DNA from: an uncultured Verrucomicrobiota bacterium
GTDB lineage: Bacteria > Verrucomicrobiota > Verrucomicrobiia > Limisphaerales > UBA1100
Length of the DNA: 45,090 bases
Direction: 5' to 3'
NCBI GenBank assembly: GCA_902551155.1
Contig: CACDBG010000011.1
Location: 1-45,090, forward strand
This document shows positions 45,026 to 45,090 of this stretch, piece by piece; positions within the stretch are counted from its first letter, which is position 1; each line of letters begins with the position of its first letter. The notes beneath the pieces were generated by a model that saw only the letters and a program-made list of their open reading frames with translations, was not told where the DNA came from and searched no databases. A program made the translations under genes and the position numbers.

Positions 45026-45090
45026 ACAGGGCAATCAATCTTAAAGGATACTGGCAACCCGGGCACACGCAACGACTAATGGCGGATTAC

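Noticed and set aside
45026-45090. Terminator or gene start at the right edge
   Set aside because: No stable hairpin, start signal or coding pattern could be seen in the last 65 bases.

Overview
The window looks like a chromosome segment of a PVC-superphylum bacterium, most likely an aquatic Verrucomicrobiota or Planctomycetota. The evidence is the set of families found together: two PSCyt1/DUF1549/DUF1553 cytochrome proteins, a DUF1587/1592/1588/1585 cytochrome protein, DUF1501 and DUF1552 Tat-exported proteins, a PVC-type dehydrogenase propeller, a Pirellula/Verrucomicrobium-type heme-binding propeller, sulfatases, PQQ-like propellers, a DUF1080 domain and a Tat-exported Gfo/Idh/MocA oxidoreductase. 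No tRNA, rRNA, transposase, integrase or CRISPR array was seen. About 30 protein genes were found, plus one likely structured RNA and one gene remnant.

Layout. 1-5776 (+): the end of a sulfatase, two PQQ-like quinoproteins (the second fused to calcium-binding FG-GAP/VCBS repeats) and a secreted NAGPA-type phosphodiester glycosidase. 5777-6586: no intact protein gene; it holds a strongly structured minus-strand RNA with its own terminator and a C-terminal remnant of a ceramidase-like gene. 6587-10762 (+): sulfatase, pdxA, and a mosaic secreted metallopeptidase/DUF1080 protein. 10819-11673 (-): aroE. 11783-33510 (+): a long export-and-catabolism block with an SGNH/propeller/azurin-like fusion, a Gfo/Idh oxidoreductase with a TauD-like dioxygenase, the set PSD1-DUF1501-DUF1552-DUF1592, a heme-binding propeller, and a ribose-type ABC importer whose first gene starts 21 bases after the propeller. 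33507-38169 (-): an apparent four-gene operon of LolD-like ATPase, FtsX/MacB-like permease, DUF4432 lipoprotein and PhzF-like protein. 38262-41706 (-): a small LRR membrane protein and a second PSD1 protein. 41741-45025 (+): malate:quinone oxidoreductase, a ROK kinase and a DUF2007-like membrane protein.

How the genes may work together (inference): the secreted sulfatases, glycosidase, DUF1080 and heme/quinone/copper proteins would attack and oxidise sulfated polysaccharide or sugar derivatives outside the cytoplasm. The sugar ABC importer would take up products, and the ROK kinase and Gfo/Idh-type enzymes would process them. Mqo would feed electrons to the quinone pool.

The most unusual points are: a LamG domain flanked by coiled coils inserted in two unrelated cytochrome families, with an uninterrupted PSD1 in the same window as a control; the unassigned RNA; a PhzF gene broken by one base in a C8 run; a mosaic peptidase gene with a sharp GC step; an L7/L12-like domain on a LolD-type ATPase; and an extra periplasmic domain in an RbsC-type permease.
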